Shown piece after piece: positions 5,381 to 6,948 of a stretch of DNA of 6,948 bases; within the stretch, counting starts at the first letter, position 1, and each line of letters starts with the position of its first letter. A program made the translations under genes and the position numbers. The notes below the pieces were generated by a model. It ran no database searches. It had not been told where the DNA came from and was given only the letters and a program-made list of their open reading frames with translations. Source of the DNA: Candidatus Dormiibacterota bacterium (GTDB lineage: Bacteria; Chloroflexota; Dormibacteria; Aeolococcales; Aeolococcaceae); contig PMYJ01000193.1 of the NCBI GenBank assembly GCA_003170875.1, positions 1 through 6,948 on the forward strand. Direction: 5' to 3'.

Positions 5381-6640
5381 GTGCGGCTCCGATTCCTGGC
5401 CGGCATCGCGGTACTGACGGCCGCCTGCGGAACGGTCGACCACGCGTCGACGACGCCAAAGCTCGCGCCCTCCGCGGCGTCGGCCACTTCCCCCAGCGCC
5501 ACGCCCAGTCGGGCGTCTCCTCCGGGAAAGGATTACCTGCCCCCGACCCCCTATCCCGCTTCGGCTGGACCGTACGTCATCGACCTGACCTGGGTCGGCG
5601 ACTCGATGGGGTGGGCCCTGGCCGCGGTGCCCTGCGCGGGCCAGCTCTGCCCGGCCGTGGCGGCGACCACCGACGGGGGTGTCACCTGGCAGCCCCTGCC
5701 CAGCCCGCCCGTGTCGCTCTACGCGATCGCGGCGGCTCAAGGCGACTGTGAGCAGGGGGGCACCTGCGTCAGCCACATCCGCTTCGCCACCCCCAAGATC
5801 GGCTATCTCTTCGGCCCCGGCCTGTTCATGACCTTGGACGGCGGTGAGAGCTGGAAGAAGGTGACCAGCCTGCCGGTCGAGACCCTCGAGGCGGCGGGGG
5901 GAGACGTCTTCCGCGTCGTCTACGACGGCGAAGGCTGTCCTGGGCCGTGTAACCGCACCGTTGAGAAGGCAACAGTCGGGTCCAACCCCTGGCAGACGCT
6001 GCTCCAGATTCCCGGTTCGCTCCAGATTCCCGAGGCGGCCCTGGACACCGCCACCCTCATCCTCGAGGGCAGCCAGACCATCTACCTCCCCATCTACGGC
6101 AACCCGGCGGGTGGCGAGCCGTTCACCACCCTCTTCCGGTCTCTGGACGGTGGCCAGACCTGGCAGGAGCTGGCCGACCCGTGCGTCAGCAAGACCGTCC
6201 TCGGGGACAGCGCCATCGACTTTGCCGCGGCGCCGGGCGGGTATCTGGCTGCTCTCTGCTTTGCGAACGGTGACCCTGGGGCACCGGCGGTCCTCACATC
6301 GGGCACCAGCGGCTCTTCATGGGGAGCCCGGCTGCCGGTGCCGGTATCGTCCGCGGGTCTCATCGCTGCTCCGAGCTCCGGCACTCTGGTGGTCGGCCCC
6401 GCGACGACGTCCGGCGGAGGACCGTACACCTCAACACTGTCGGTCTCCACGGATGGAGGGCTCGATTGGACCACCGCCACCACCGACCAGGTGAGTCTGA
6501 GCGCGGCACCGCTCGGCGCCAGTCTCTACCTCGGCTTCGAGGACACGAAGACCGGCCGCTGGGTCGGTGATGATCAGACGATCTTGACCACCACCGACGG
6601 TGGGACGAACTGGACGGCGCGGCCCTTCGTGATCGGGTAG
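5381..6640 (+). CDS. Asp-box (BNR, sialidase-like) propeller lipoprotein (unit 2, second gene)
   Basis: The product has 419 residues. Residues 1-15 form a short signal peptide (MRLRFLAGIAVLTAA) followed by Cys16; the lipobox LTAAC is a variant with T at -3, so lipidation is likely but not certain. A Ser/Pro/Ala-rich linker runs to about residue 60. Five clear Asp-box motifs follow, TTDGGVTW (96-103), TLDGGESW (151-158), SLDGGQTW (254-261), STDGGLDW (356-363) and TTDGGTNW (404-411), plus a degenerate one at 306-314. This spacing fits a six- or seven-bladed propeller like those of sialidases, Ycf48-type assembly factors and exo-acting glycosidases. No sialidase catalytic set was identified, so binding or scaffolding is as likely as catalysis. 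Eight cysteines in the propeller region (84, 90, 123, 129, 186, 190, 268, 293) could form disulfides outside the cell. The GTG start is supported by the signal peptide. Confidence 0.85.
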   Translation: MRLRFLAGIAVLTAACGTVDHASTTPKLAPSAASATSPSATPSRASPPGKDYLPPTPYPASAGPYVIDLTWVGDSMGWALAAVPCAGQLCPAVAATTDGGVTWQPLPSPPVSLYAIAAAQGDCEQGGTCVSHIRFATPKIGYLFGPGLFMTLDGGESWKKVTSLPVETLEAAGGDVFRVVYDGEGCPGPCNRTVEKATVGSNPWQTLLQIPGSLQIPEAALDTATLILEGSQTIYLPIYGNPAGGEPFTTLFRSLDGGQTWQELADPCVSKTVLGDSAIDFAAAPGGYLAALCFANGDPGAPAVLTSGTSGSSWGARLPVPVSSAGLIAAPSSGTLVVGPATTSGGGPYTSTLSVSTDGGLDWTTATTDQVSLSAAPLGASLYLGFEDTKTGRWVGDDQTILTTTDGGTNWTARPFVIG

Positions 6641-6772
6641 GTGGCTATCCCCGGCCGTCTGTCCGTCGCCGACGCTTGGCTTGCGCTTGCTCCGGGCGTC
6701 TCTTCCCTTGCAGGAAAGGATGGGACACCGGGATGGTCCAGGCTGACCACGCCAGCGTCTCACCGGGTGTCC

Positions 6773-6825
6773 GGTCGTCGGGCCAAACGCTGCTGGCAGA
6801 ACTACACGGGGACGGCCCGGGAACC
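6773..6825 (+). other. Long-loop hairpin in R2
   Basis: GGT-cg-TCGGGCC (6773-6784) pairs with GGCCCGG-ga-ACC (6814-6825), the same layout as in R1, including the 2x2 internal loop and 29-base loop. One T-A pair is replaced by T-G. Confidence 0.4.
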
Positions 6826-6882
6826 TTTCTATCCCAACCACTTCCTAACGTGGCAGGCAGCCGGTGCTTTGCAGCTGCATTG

Positions 6883-6910
6883 GCGAGGCAGATGGTGCAT
6901 CTGAATTCGC
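6883..6910 (+). other. Nested hairpin in R2
   Basis: The outer stem GCGAG/TTCGC (6883-6887 with 6906-6910) encloses AGATG/CATCT (6890-6894 with 6898-6902) and the loop GTG. Compared with R1, one outer A-T pair has become G-C by changes on both strands of the stem, and one G-C has become G-T. Confidence 0.55.
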
Positions 6911-6935
6911 GAGGTACTAAGCGCCCGCCTAATCA

Positions 6936-6948
6936 ATAGAGCAGCCGC
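6936..6948 (+). repeat. att repeat copy 3, cut by window end
   Basis: The last 13 bases, ATAGAGCAGCCGC, are identical to tRNA-Arg positions 2222-2234. They stand directly after R2, as copy 2 stands after R1. Here identity with the tRNA starts seven bases earlier than in copy 2, which differs at two positions (3987-3988). The rest of the copy, or a full displaced tRNA 3' end, should lie just off the window. Confidence 0.65.

Larger units (their letters stand above)
6742..6942 (+). repeat. R2: conserved 201-bp end module beside att copy 3
   Basis: This is the second copy of the R module, collinear with 3787-3988 apart from one base. The longest identical block is 6821-6853 (33 bases), and the block 6884-6902 contains the conserved AGATG-GTG-CATCT hairpin. 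It lies about 100 bases after the Asp-box gene and ends directly at att. Nothing else is recognisable between 6641 and 6741. Confidence 0.8.
4038..6948. mobile_element. Unit 2: integrase-less element between att copies, right end cut off
   Basis: This unit runs from att copy 2 to the start of att copy 3 at the window edge. It carries two predicted lipoprotein genes on the plus strand, then module R2, then the first bases of att. As in unit 1, no recombinase gene is visible. The shared end module, the related first cargo gene and the same att suggest both units belong to one family of small elements. That inference rests on two examples. Confidence 0.6.

Noticed and set aside
3787..6942. R1 and R2 as ends of an insertion sequence or composite transposon
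   Set aside because: They are direct repeats without terminal inverted repeats, with no transposase, and each is tied to a tRNA fragment.
1..6948. CRISPR array or toxin-antitoxin pair
   Set aside because: No short, regularly spaced repeats and no small two-gene operon with recognisable toxin or antitoxin features were found.

Overview
The window is high-GC DNA that reads like an actinobacterium or a similar high-GC lineage such as Chloroflexota or Dormibacterota; the phylum cannot be fixed from this piece. Coding strands are rich in G/C third positions, starts lack clear Shine-Dalgarno sites, and the glutamate synthase subunit resembles actinobacterial GltD by eye.

Left part (1-2202), ordinary chromosome. 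A left-truncated gltD (minus strand) is divergent from a glycerophosphodiester phosphodiesterase gene (plus strand). The last 20 codons of that gene run antisense through a tRNA-His(GTG) gene. A short divergent promoter region then leads to tRNA-Arg(TCT).

Right part (2203-6948), a tandem array built on the 3' end of tRNA-Arg. The last 49 bases of the tRNA gene (2229-2277) recur exactly at 3989-4037. A third copy begins at 6936 and is cut by the window edge. These direct repeats look like attachment sites of tRNA-targeted site-specific recombination. They delimit unit 1 (2278-4037, 1.76 kb) and unit 2 (4038 to beyond 6948, about 2.9 kb or more). Each unit ends, just before its distal att copy, in a conserved module of about 200 bp (R1 3787-3988; R2 6742-6942; about 86% identical by hand alignment). 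The module contains hairpins, one with a compensatory base-pair change between the copies. No integrase, transposase or replication gene is visible in either unit.

The cargo is predicted surface lipoproteins. Unit 1 carries one (minus strand) and unit 2 carries two (plus strand). The unit 1 protein and the first unit 2 protein are diverged paralogues with a probable beta-propeller fold. The second unit 2 protein is an Asp-box (BNR, sialidase-like) propeller lipoprotein. Because cargo orientation differs between units while the R module and att keep theirs, simple tandem duplication does not explain the layout. The best inference is serial insertion of small integrase-less cassettes that share one end module and are mobilised in trans.
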